NCBI RefSeq assembly: GCF_027744825.2
Contig: NC_071339.1
Coordinates: 26,583,501 to 26,647,500, forward strand
DNA length: 64,000 nt
Origin: Synchiropus splendidus
Taxonomy: Eukaryota > Chordata > Actinopteri > Syngnathiformes > Callionymidae
Direction of reading: 5' to 3'
The notes beneath the pieces were generated by a model, which was given only the letters and a program-made list of their open reading frames with translations, searched no databases and was not told the DNA's origin. Both the position numbers and the translations under genes were made by a program. This document shows, piece by piece, positions 1 through 11,900 of the stretch (positions are counted from its first letter, which is position 1; every line of letters begins with the position of its first letter).

Positions 1-430
1 GGTTACCTTGATGTCTTGATAAAATGGCAATACAAGTTTAATAAATACAAGGTTTGAGTTGTTTGTGACATTTGTAATTCAAGAAGGTTGGGTCCTTTTC
101 AATGAAGTAACCTTCACCATTTATCCCTGTCACTGGAGTTCAGATCCTCGTTGTTGGACCCTGGTCTTTGCCAGATCCTGGGTGTGAAAGTTATTCATCA
201 TGGTACCTAAGACCTCAGACACCTGCCCGGCAGAACAGATTATGGTTTATAAAAACAAGAGTCTTCTCATGACACTCCAGCAGAGAGAAATTTATCGCTT
301 GAGAGAGGATGAAGCATCTCTGAAGCATCTTTTTTTAAACTCTATTTGTTGGAGATCCCCAGATTCTTGTTATGACTTAAGTTGAAAACACAAATATTAT
401 CATGAAATCTATGGGATGTTAGATAAGGTA
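1..430. other. Non-coding sequence, nothing recognised
   Basis: I see no splice-bounded coding exon, RNA gene or transposon signature here. Short open frames exist, but their codon content is ordinary AT-rich genomic DNA. Confidence 0.5.
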
Positions 431-434
431 GATA

Positions 435-618
435 GCTGTGTCATCCTCTCTTCCTTTCTTTCTTCCATCTTTACTTTCCCACCATTTTGTCTAACTTTCT
501 TCCACCCTTCCCTCCTTTTGCCTCTCCTTCTTTTCTCCATTGCTGCCTCACATCCTTCACCTCTGCTTCCTCTCTACCCATGTTACTCCCTTTCTTCCTT
601 CCTTTGTTGCTTCAATCC
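435..618 (+). repeat. Pyrimidine-rich (C/T) tract
   Basis: About 180 bases made almost wholly of C and T (runs such as TTCCTTTCTTTCTTCC), with only scattered A and G. The 120-residue open frame lying over it is a product of the skewed composition (Ser, Leu, Phe and Pro only) and is not a gene. Such tracts are common in vertebrate intergenic DNA and can form triplex-like structure. I see no tandem unit of fixed period. Confidence 0.75.
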
Positions 619-2323
619 TCCCGGCCTTAATCAAACCAATGAGTCATTAACAAAATTAAACGCATCGTTGTGGCTTAAAGCTCCAGATAAATTGACTGCA
701 CAAGTAAATAACACAAGGTCAAACCATCATCGAAACAATTGTTATTCAAAAGCAGCTGTGGGCTTTAAAACCAACTGAAGGTAGGCATTCTGGGAGTGGT
801 GGAGGGATCGCAGGCAAAGTTGTTTAGACGCAGTCAGGCAACATGTTGTTGTCATTTGATGCCACAAAGATGTTTTTTTTTTTTTAACTCAGTAAAAGTT
901 TTAGTGTCTGCAGCAGAAGACGAGAGCAAGTTGTCGTACTCATAATTCGCCCGCATTTGAAAACTGAGCCGATGAGTCAACCGCATGCCCATGTTATGAA
1001 TGAAAATGAAGGAAAACTGAATTGAACCAAAACTTGAAAACAAAATTTTCTTCTTTGTAAAATCCACCTGAGTCACATGTTTCTGCGTGAACTCAGAGTG
1101 GCCTTCCGTGTCACATGACATATTCTCGATAGAATTGTAAACTTGGAAGAAGCTTCTCTTGTTTCAGGAAAACATCTCATGTGGAATGAAGTGAAAGCTG
1201 GTGTTTTATATATCAATAAAACTGTTTTATTGTATTATATAAAAACTATTCGGCTTCAAAGGAAAGAGTGATTTCTCACTGTGCAAGGTGAAGATGGAGA
1301 ATTTGTAGAATCCAGAGAAGTTTGACACATGGGTCAGGGGTTGAGGGGAGAAGTTACAGATTCCCGTGAATGAAACGTGGATCTGTGAATCAACCCATGA
1401 GTCATGAACACTTCTACTGAGTGGGAATCAGTGTTTTACTGAAGTTTAGTGACATATAAACAGAGGCTCATTCATACAGAGAACCCCATGCATGCAAGTA
1501 TTGTAAAAAAAAAAAAAAGTGGATTACTCAGAAGTAAATTAACGTTATTGAGCTGAGACATCACAGGCACAGGACAGGACAGGAAATTCTACCAACCTCA
1601 CACACATTTTTATGAGTAACAGTGACACAAATTGATTTGTAAATCAAACGTGAGTGAATAAGGCAGTTGACAAAGTGAATTTGTGATGATCAACGATTCA
1701 CTCTCTGCTGTCCAACCAATGGTCTGTTTGGGGAACAGGGAAACCCAAGTAGAAATGCTAAAACCTTAGTTATGGGCTGATAAACTACAATCCCAATTCC
1801 ATGTACTAAATGGAGGACTGTGCCTCAAGGACAGCATGAGCAATTTAAACCGAGTGCCCAGTGTCGGAGACGAGCCAGTTTAGATGACAGATTGTGTGTT
1901 TCATGGTTAGCAGCAGAAGTAGTTTGGAGAGACACCAGCCTCCAGGCATGAGGAAAGCATGATGTGATGTGATTATTAAAAGATGCTGCAGACATGAAGA
2001 AGAGTGCACAACAACGTAACATCTGTGAACAAAACTCCAAGTCGATGAACAAAACCTTCATCATAAAATAAGGATGAAAAATGTGCGTCTTCTTCTACCC
2101 TGAGTCTTTCTCATTACGCTTATTGTGCTTTCTCACGAACACAATTTTGCACTGACATTCAGAGCGTGCTGAATGAAAATACAATATTCACTGGCACAGT
2201 TGGTCTGAGTTTTGATAACTTGGAGAAATTGTCCAAAAAATTCTCAGCTGGATGAAAACAAACAAACAACAACAAAATCATGGTGCTTCTTTCACGTAGA
2301 AAAGTAAGCTTTGGAATTAAATA
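619..2323. other. Non-coding sequence, nothing recognised
   Basis: AT-rich unique sequence with short A/T homopolymers (for example near 870 and 1505). No exon, transposon end or RNA gene could be supported. Confidence 0.45.
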
Positions 2324-2501
2324 TAGGGGTGTGACTAGAAAAACTAATACGATTAATTAGAGGATTCATAATTGTTTAATCACGATTCATCATATTTTAA
2401 TATTTGACACAAGAATGGTCTGGAGATAGAAAAGTCTTAAAGAAGTCTTTGTTGTCTTCGCACATTGCATAATGCGGGGCACCTGAAGTTGCCACACCCT
2501 A
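2324..2501. mobile_element. Degenerate hAT-like MITE or solo hAT end
   Basis: The left end reads TAGGGGTGTGAC and is followed by a TAAT/ATTAAT-rich stretch. This closely resembles the ends of the hAT derivative at 27959-28366 (TAGGGGTGGGA, then AATTAATTAG). A possible opposite end at 2491-2501 reads TAGGGTGTGGC on the other strand. The 8 bases outside the two ends do not match, so a complete insertion is not shown. The shared left end is seen; the right boundary is inferred. Confidence 0.35.
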
Positions 2502-3362
2502 AAATGCTCCCTGGGAAGTTTATTGATACATACATACATAGATCTGCCTACTTGTGATTTGGATGGATACTTTATATTTGTCAGTTAAGTACAAGTGAGG
2601 GGGCGTTTGATGTTGGTCCTTAGCACAGTTGATACTCTGATCGTAGCTCATCACAGAACATATCTGGGTCACCCTCCAAACTCATTACAGTACAACCCCA
2701 AACAGTAAAATCACCCATTTAGTGAAGGCCCTCGGACCCCACTTCAAGGTCTCGACCCGGAGTCTGAAAAACAGTCCTCGGCACATGTGCAATCGATCTG
2801 CAGGCTTGAGACACTTTTGGAGGAGCGTCAGGTTTAGGTAGCGTAAAACTGTGACCTTTGACTCTGCATGAGTCTTTAACAAGCACCATGTGGAACAAGC
2901 TCCACTGGGGTTTGAGGGAAACACGCTGGTGCTTCAAATGACTTCCACCCCGGGACGGAATTCACACTGAGAAATTAAAGCCATGGTTTTGGAGAAGTCC
3001 TGCATGAACTGATGCAGCACTGACTTTTATTCTGATTTATCTAACAGGATGAATCCCTGCTGTCTTATTTATTTATCTTATCATAGTTTTATTGTGTTTG
3101 TCTAGCAGCAGGGGAATCACCATTTCTCCATCATGACAAGACAAATTTTGTAATTGTCAGTGTGTGACTGAATCACGCACATATGTTCTGTTACTACATT
3201 TGTGTTCAATGTGCCTTTGCAGTTTCAATTGTTTTTTCATTGATCTTAAGTACAGTTAGCATGGTTTGATATGACATCAGCTGATTTGGTCGTGGGTTAG
3301 ATTCCCGGGAGCTTTGGCTTTATAGTGAGCTGTGTTTGTACTTCCTTCATGCTTGTGCAGAC
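2502..3362. other. Non-coding; possible tRNA-like SINE head near 3255
   Basis: Mostly unremarkable. At 3256-3311 an A-box-like TTAGCATGG is followed about 40 bases later by a B-box-like GGTTAGATTCC. That spacing suits a tRNA-derived SINE promoter, but both boxes are degenerate and no SINE body is recognisable downstream. Confidence 0.25.
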
Positions 3363-3550
3363 ACTCAATCCTCAATTTGAGGATGATGACTTTAAAATAA
3401 CTGGGTCATTATAATGAGGTTTCAGTCTGATTCAGAGTCCTGGTTAAGGTGAGCCAATTTTTTGGATGGTTAGATTTACGGGGAGAGGCTCGGGAAAGGG
3501 TTATGCTAGGGTGTAGCAATGACAAACCACACAATGTCCACCCAAGGATA
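3363..3550 (+). repeat. Dispersed GGGGACC-type repeat, copy 1
   Basis: Shares a diagnostic core with the copies at 27.0-27.5 kb and 61.8-62.6 kb: TTGAGGAT, CTGGGTCATTATAATGAG, a pyrimidine-poor run with GAGTCCTGGTTAAGGT, then TTTTTTGGATGGTTAG and GAGAGGCTCGGGAAAGGG. This copy is in the same orientation as those at 62 kb and has lost its leading GGGGACC segment. A similar repeat is widespread in fish genomes from general knowledge; I cannot assign it to a named family. Confidence 0.6.
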
Positions 3551-5162
3551 GAAAAATCTGTGTGAGTGTGGTTGTCTGTCTCTATATGTGCGGTGATGTA
3601 CAGGTGACTAGACAAATAAGATATGAAAAATGAGTGAGTGAAGTTTTGTCCTTGTACCAAGATAGTAGTTCTCTATTCAAAAGAAACAAAGAAAAATTCA
3701 GAAAAATTCCTCATAATCTCGGCTTCCTTTTTTAACACTAAGCAGCCGCGCCTTCAGAAGGGACAAACTACCCATAATGCACTTTAATATGGGAAATAAC
3801 AAGAAAAATGTGTAAGCAACGCACGCACACATTCTGACTGACCCATATGTTGATGAATTTCAGATGTGTTTCACACGTGTAAGCGTTTTACACGTTTTCA
3901 ACATGTTTTAAGTGAGAAGTTGCATCCCAAACCGTAAGTCCTGAATAATGAGTTGAAGAATGTTTGAGCGCCAAGGTGAGGAATTTACGGAGTCACTGAG
4001 GAACCGTGTTCCTTCCTGCTTTGTTAAAGGAGCTACATCACTCTTTAGCTCTTTGCTGATGTTTGATTTAGCTGAGTTGAGCTGGACGAGTCCTTTAGCT
4101 TTGAAAAAACATTTTTGATCGTCTGCTGAGTCATTTCGCCCGCAGCGATTGGACGGCTAGATGACCACAGGTACCATGGGAGAGAGCTGGATATGCTGGA
4201 CGTACTGAGAGTGTAACAACGGTTTGAGGATTAGCATGAATCAATTCATGGCTTTTGGTTGGGTGTGATGACTCATAGTTCGAATTATTTCTTGATTCCT
4301 TCCGTTCACAAAGTCTTTTGTAGTTTATTGTTTTGAACTTTAGAATTGTTCATTAGGTCGCTGTCATGTTTGATTTTGTTTTGCTTCACTAAAATGCAAA
4401 AAAATGAAAAAAATGAAACTTTTGAATCACAACTTACAATTTAACTTTGACACATTGTTGGTAGCCAAAGGAATAACACCAGAAGATTGCCCAGAAAATA
4501 ATCATTTGCTTATTATAAAATGGAAAAAGAAAATGAAAGATGACACAGCTTCCTTGAACAGCACATCAATCCATGTTCTCTTTGAACGATCCTGCTCCAT
4601 AACATGAGCTCACTGTTGAAGCCAAATTAGAATAATAGCCGTAATAACCGCGTCATTCTCGCTTCTTGTGTTAACGTTCCTGTTTTTATATCATCCGTGC
4701 ACCATGTGAATCTGTCTGTTTTAACAGCCAAAAAAACGAAGTCCAGATGCTACAGATGAAGGCCGAGATTGAGAAACGGCACTGTTTGGAGGGGTGAACG
4801 AAGGAGAGGAAGAAGGGCTGGAGGAAAGGTTTGGGGGGGCCTGTGGAAGGGCGTAAATCTCTGTGGTGTGAAGTGATCAGTTCGGACAGGAGGTTAATCC
4901 GTCATGCCCACAATAACCGTTTGACCTTTGAGTTTGAGTGATGTAATTATTTGTCAAATTAACCAAAGTGAAAAAGGAAATGTGCGTCCTAGAGATGGTT
5001 TGCTTCACTTTATTTGATAACACTAGCATTGAAAACAGAAGGATGCATTTTTAAAATGACTTGGAACTGAGTGGAGCTGAGTCTTTTCACTTGCAATTCA
5101 AAATAAATAAAAAAGATTCGCCCAAATTTGACTTTTCCCCCCCGATAATGCTTGATCCTAAC
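3551..5162. other. Non-coding sequence, nothing recognised
   Basis: No supported gene or repeat. Short frames around 4404-4607 are AT-rich and have no family resemblance. Confidence 0.45.
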
Positions 5163-5205
5163 CAAAGTTAGCAGTAGGTGTCTGAGCAAACACATCAACT
5201 CTCTC

Positions 5206-5236
<31 letters not shown>

Positions 5237-5936
5237 CTTCAGGCAACTTTCACAAATATTGATCCTTTCTCACACAGATTGATAAGGCTCATGAATCCGT
5301 CTCTTGTGAGACTGAATTTTGTCCACTTGAGGCCACCGTATTGTGTAACCGCTCCCCATGGAACAGTGAGCCTGTGTGCATCAGGCTGAAATGAAGAAGG
5401 AACAGGTTTCTTTCACTGACTACACAGTTCATTTCCTCACCCGACTAGCATGTACTCTCTGTATATTGTAGTCTGAAACCTGTGCTGCAACGATTCTCTC
5501 TCCTGTGCGTAACTTCGCCGCCCCAATTGGTTCAGTGCATACGCACATTTTGACCAACCACGAGTGTCTTTTAGAGAAATCAGCTCTTAGACATGAGCCA
5601 GCTCTAATAGCTCACTTCAAATAGCAGCTCTTCTAGTTGCTGGTCATTCCATTGTGTACGTAGCGGTGTCACTCGGCGGCAATGCAGCACCGGAGGACCT
5701 GTGGAAACTGCTGGTATAAAGACACACGCGGTCGAACAGCGGTGTGAGCACTTCATTTTATTGGTTTAATGTCCCAAGGCTTTTTGTCTGGACGTCAAGA
5801 AACCCCGTAGTTCGGAAATTGCAGCAATTTATATTCAATTCAGGATTAATTTTTGTTGCGCAGCATAGATATTATTGTGAGCTGAGATCGTATCAGCTGT
5901 GCGCAATTGCGCACGTGCAGCTTAGAGGGAACATTG
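5163..5936. mobile_element. Possible hAT element with 8-bp target duplication
   Basis: The right end (5870-5936) ends in AGCTTAGAGGGAACATTG after the 16-bp palindrome GTGCGCAATTGCGCAC at 5899-5914. On the opposite strand this reads CAATGTTCCCTCTAAGC, a sequence typical of hAT terminal repeats. The next 8 bases, ATCCTAAC (5937-5944), recur exactly at 5155-5162. That would make the element 5163-5936 and start CAAAG, against CAATG at the other end. Beyond those bases the two ends match poorly, so the left boundary is tentative. A 27-base A run (5210-5236) lies inside. Confidence 0.38.
5210..5236 (+). repeat. (A)27 homopolymer
   Basis: An uninterrupted A run directly visible in the sequence, preceded by CTCTCTCTT. 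It may be a retrotransposon tail, but no body is recognisable upstream. Confidence 0.9.
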
Positions 5937-5944
5937 ATCCTAAC

Positions 5945-8900
5945 TCCAAACATCCCACCTCTGCGTGTACTGATCTACGTAGCTGAGGTTGGGTTTTCTT
6001 CTTCCTTTTTCAACTGTGTAAGACCGGTTGTACGAAGCGGTAGAATCTTGTAGATCGCCACTCCTGTCAGCAACTTCCAATGACCCATAACTTCATGGTA
6101 GCGCTTCTGTCAACCGTGCACAGAGCCCAGACGTGTAACAGACAACCTTATGAAATCCATAAGACTCAATCACTGAAGGACAGGATAACTATTACTGCTA
6201 TTTCCAGGGTCAGATAGTTGGTGGTTCTTACTTCCAAAGGGGATGAGGAACCAGTTGTGCCCCCCTGCTGGTTTCTGAGAGACTGGTTCAGATCCAGAGC
6301 AGAGGGATTCAGGATAGCCTTCAGATGGCTGCACTCCTTTTTCTGGTGCAATTGTGTAATATGTGCCTAAGCCTTAAATAAATGGAGTGACTTCAGTTTT
6401 TGGTGTCGGCGACATATTTCAGACTTTGAGCTCTTAAATGCTCCAGTCTTGCTGTCAGGACTTGTTATATCTAACAAGAGTCAGTTGCACCTGATGGCTC
6501 CACACAGCCCCTTTAATCATGGGCTCACGCCTCACCTCGGGTCAGCTGACAGCGCCACTGAGGGGAACATTGGAAAGCAGGATGATGGCGTAATTGCGAC
6601 CGGATCTCCCACCATTAGTCCAAATTTTGGAGGAAATACCAGATACCGGAGGGTCAGCCGCATCTCTGGGTCACCACTGTTTTTCCAGGAATTTTTCTAA
6701 TTACCGAATTACCGAGATCTGAGGAGCTGGCGCGGACTCGAATGAGGAGCCAACCTGACGGCTCAGTCACTGATCATCATGAGACAGGGAAGTTCAAATT
6801 TGAAAAAACTTATTTGATAGATCAGGTCAGAAACAATGCACTACCGTTTAGTCCACAGAAGTAACCAATAGGATTCTTTCATGAACATCTGAAGCTGGGA
6901 GAATGGGAGCGAGGCTCAATCGCTAACTTGAGAGCTTTGTCTTTTGGCTCAACTCAGAGTGTTAAAGTCAATAAAAAAAATCCAAGTTTCAAAATGGAAA
7001 TGCCCCCCAAAAAAGTTGCTCATAATGGAATTGAAAAAAATGAATATGAAGAAACCACAGATAACATAAAGCAAATAGACAAAAACCTTACTCTAGAATT
7101 TATCATGACAACTGTACACTTATCAGCATCAAAAGATGTTTTTCCCCCCAAATACAACTGAAAAATGTTTAATTTTAAATGAATCAGAAATGAGTCCTCC
7201 AGCAGGAAACATAAAATAACCATGAAAATAAAGTTTAATTAAAAGCATATTTCGCTTTATTTAATTTAAATGACTAAAAAGTATAATATATTTATGTTTG
7301 CTATAATTCAACTTAACAAACACAATTTAACAATAGTTTTTTATGATAACATCCACTTCACCTGCACGTATCCAGCAACATCAGCTAAAGCAACGGCACG
7401 TATTGTGACAAATGAAGCATTTGTTGCCCCTCAGTCTCCTCCCCTCCAAACTTTCCCCAGCACTGCAGAGCCATTCTCGATGGCAACCATATGTGTGACA
7501 ACAGTTTAAGTTTACTTTTACCATTTCCAGTCACTAATGCTTCTTTCCATGTTGTTGCTGTTGTTGCCATGACAACTGCAATCCCATTAACATATGGAAG
7601 TGGTCTGATTAACTCGAGCTCCACTTATTTTCTTAACACTGACCAAGTCCCATTAACCATTGTGGGAAAGCAATTGTTTTCAGTAGCTGGTGACGTATAG
7701 CTGATGCAGTTGGAGCTAAAACTAATTGTGATTCCTAAAACGTTTGACTTCTGTGAATGTTTATTCAATTAGTTTAAATGCTCATGTCTGACAGTTAATG
7801 ATCACTCATTAATGAGTGTGCAAACCTGAGAAAAGTTCTCAAGGACTCGAGAAGTGAGTCACCCTGTCAATTCAGTGTTGGAATGCTGTAAATATTCAGA
7901 TTAGATTCTGCTCTATTACATTGACATCACTTTCTGGTTCATGTGAAGGGTGTTTCAGAATATGGTCCAAATTATCAGTATCTTTTTACTTTTGTTTTGA
8001 TGTGTGTTTGATGTGTAGTATTGAGGAAGTTAAACATCCCGAGTCGCATCTACTTTGGGTAAAACTGCTCTCTTCCATGGTTCACTCAGATTAGTGCAAC
8101 TCTGTAATGCCATATGTCCGACCTACTTCTTTCTAGACTTGCAGACACAGTGGGATCATTGCTTAGTCCTTCTCACTGGGCCCCCACGGTATGTGGACGC
8201 CACCAGCGCCACTCAAGGGTTTCAAAACAAACACAATCCTCATGCATGTGCATGTGTAAGACTAGTTATTAGCTACTCCTACTATTACCATAATAGTAAG
8301 AGTAGCATACAGTACAGAAGTTCTCAACTGTGTCTTTAACTGCATAAGGTCCCTGGTCTGGACGCTGGACATGCCTGGTTTAAAATGGTTTCAAAGCAGC
8401 AAAATTAGTTTTGACCAATATGATCTTACCGAATGACCTCAGGTAAGCATTGTTGAAAAGTGACTGTATACTTGGTAACCATCGAGATGGTCCACATAAT
8501 AATGGAACAAATTGTTACCAAATAAATAACACTGAGAATTAAAAAATAAATGGATAAAAAATGAAAAATGCTTATAGATGACTGCTCACCAGTACATGCA
8601 TTCTCATTATTACAATTTTATTTCATAAATACTTGGTAATTTGATTTTCAAATTTATATTCGTAAATAAATAAATGTTGTGTCCAACAGGTAATCAATAT
8701 TATTTGTTTACTGTTTTAATATTAAAATTCCATAAATATGAATGCAAATATCTGATGGAAAGTGTCTGGTTTACAAACTACTTTATTAAAACCCATCTGT
8801 CTGGGGCAGAGCTAAAATGAATGTTTCTCCAATGATGATGAAATATGATCAGATTGGAGCAAATATTTTGTTTATTCAAATATGTCGCTGTGTTGACATA

Positions 8901-11900
8901 CTCTCAGATTTAACACAAAACAATTACAAAGCTGTTTTCATTAAATCCAGATAATTGCACTCTGTAGTTATTATTATTGTAATTACATTCTGCTGAGCAA
9001 AATCATACGGAAACTTATTAGAAAGTTGTTAATGACATGTTATACAGCTGAGGATTTAAACACTAAAAACAGGCAAATTGAAAGTTCATATCTATAAAGT
9101 GATTTAAAAGTGTTAATAATGGGAGCAGTTTTTCCGACTCTGTTTGTGACTCCTGCTGCCAACAAGTGAGCTGGGTCTATTGACAGGAGCAGTGTTGGGC
9201 CGAAAGAGAAACCTGATGGTCTCAAACCTCTGATGGCATTTCTCTCTTACTGCTTCAGATATTTGCTGTGACAAAATTGGAACATCTTTGACACTACATA
9301 TACTTTATTTGTATTAATATTAAAGCATCCGAAATGATTGTTTTGCTGACAACTACAGAAAATAATGCAGGAATGCGCTACAAGGCTCAACTCAAAATTT
9401 AACCTGCAAAAATAAGAGTTTTGAAGTTTTTAATTCAATTCATAATATTTTGTTTTTGGTTAATTATTTTGACTCTAAATGATGACGAATTCTGTAAGTG
9501 TATTGTGAATAAAATTTTAATTTGAAAAAAAAAAAGGTCTGCTCTTGGGAAAATCACTGATTCATCCTTGTCAAATGCTGCTCCATATTTTGTACTTCTC
9601 AATAAGGACAAGCCGCCAGCCTTGTTTCAGACACTTTTTTCACTTTCTGACTTTGTTTTAATTCGAACAGCGACGAACCTATTTGGGTATGTTGGGAAGT
9701 AGCAGCCAGCAATACCACGGTGTGTGCACCAAGAATGTTGGTGTTCGGTGACTTCACTTATTTTCATTACTTAAATAAAATCCAAATTGATTTGAAATTT
9801 AAATGGATAAATAAATGTTTTTTTTGCTGCTGTTTTGGTTTATTTACAAAAATGTTGGCTCTTAACTCAGGTCGCTAAATTAGCTTAGCCTTAGGATTCA
9901 AATTTAGCATGCAGAATGTGGCAAAAAGGCACATCAATCCGAATCTAATCTTTTATAGCTTTCCATATACATGTTTTCAAGGCTGTGTACAGAAATACGG
10001 AAAAACAATCAATAAATGTTCATCTAATAGGTGATGATGGGACATGCACAAGACAACTTTAATTGCAAAGGTGAAGTTGTCATCTTATTTTAAAATGTAA
10101 AAAGTGAAAACTTGGAGGTTCTGCTCACCATTTTGCTTGTACACACCACCAGACCCCATCATGATCGCCTCAGATAGCAACGTTATCACGATGGCGAAGA
10201 ATCTCGAACGCATCTGGGCTGCTGGCAAGCGCCCGCTTCAGCGCCAGGTTGTGGACATCTGCAGGTCTCCAGAGTATGAAGCTCCAAAGTGAAAGTCAGG
10301 AAGAGCGAGGGGTATTATAGACAGGTTGAAGATACACGCTGCAGGTTGAGTGATGAAAAAGGTGGACGCTGAAATCCTTATTCGGAGCCAGAGATATTGA
10401 GGTCGACTCTGCAGCTTCCCCAGACTGGCAGGCTCACCATTAACTACCTCTGTCAAATTTGCGATAAACGACCCCCACTTATCCCTTTGCCATCTTAACC
10501 CTTTAAAAGCTGCAGGTCCTTTAAGTGATTCCATATTTGCAGCCCCCTCCTCCCGGCTCTATCTCTCCTCATGTGGTGTTTCCTCTTTTTCTCCCCCGTT
10601 TTTTTATGAAACTTGTTTGTTTTCTCGCGTGCACGGGACAGCTTTTGTTTTTTGCAGTGGAGCCATTAAAGGAGGGCAGAAAAGTAAACTTAATTTGACC
10701 ACAGTGAGGAAAACAGCTGGCGAGCAGAAATGTGATTGCAGACTTGCGTGCTTCTGCTGTCGATCTGAGGTAGGAAATCAGACACATCAGAGGTGAAGAT
10801 TTTGAGATCTGACACCTTTATAACCCAAAAATTCAACCGCCGGTGAAGTAAACATGGACAATGTGACAGTCGATGTTGCATAGGCAAAGCTCTAGCTTGA
10901 GTTTGAGGGCGAGCCAACTGGTGTTCTTTAAAACACTTAAACTTGTGATCAATTTTTGACAGAAATGCATGATAATTTTCCTGATTCAAGACAGGTGACT
11001 TGTCTTTTCCTGGCGTGCAATGACCCGTGACCATCCAAAATGATTCAAGAAGGAGAGGCAGCAGGCCAAATTTGTCCTTTCAATGCCAGCAGTTATTTAT
11101 GCCTCTGAATGAGAATTGTAGTGAAGGAGTGAAGCACAAATGAAACTGCGCAATTACGAACCCACAGTGCCAACCACTGTGGTACCGTGCTGCTCACTGA
11201 TTCATAAACTTCACCAGCCTTTGAAATGGTTCTTCAGATGATTTGCATCCAGCAGAGAGAATAAATGATACATACTTTATGTAGAAGGTTTTGTAAATGT
11301 AGCATTGTTCTCCACCATGGGGCGTCAAAATGTTTGTTAGGCTGAGACCCACTTGAAGGGTGAATGTTGCGATGGGGTGTAGAAAATGGCCGTCTACTCA
11401 ACACCAATGACACCAAGAATCCTGAAAAGAAAGGATGATGTCCAGGCATCCAGGGGCAGGAGGCGCCACATGGGCACTGTGTACAAGGAGACACAGTCCA
11501 GGCTGTTTTGAACCTAACAACATTGAGAAGACAGCTGGATCTATCAATGGAGGGACGCATGACTGTGTGGAGGAGGTAATGAAGATTGAGAGCACCACGA
11601 CCAGTCCCTCATACCTTTGCTATGCAAAAGCTACAGATGGACCTTCAGTCAGACACTCTAGAAGCTGAATCGGAACCTAATGTTTCCAGGGCTACTTCGT
11701 GCCAACACCACCCGATGTAGAATGCGTGTTGCATGAGATAATCCCATAGTTTCACAAATTTTTGTTGCTGATAAATGATTGAAGAGTCTATTGATGGTTA
11801 CATGAGAGAATGGTTGAATTATTGCCATAGTTTTGTTTGAAAACAAAAGCTGTGATGTTCTGTGGAACCCAATAAACAATTGAGTTTTCTAGACACTCTC

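Noticed and set aside
416..778. 120-codon frame rich in Ser, Leu and Pro
   Set aside because: Produced by a pyrimidine-rich tract; no domain or splice context.
3256..3311. Possible tRNA gene (A-box-like and B-box-like words)
   Set aside because: No cloverleaf can be drawn and both boxes are degenerate. At most a decayed SINE head.
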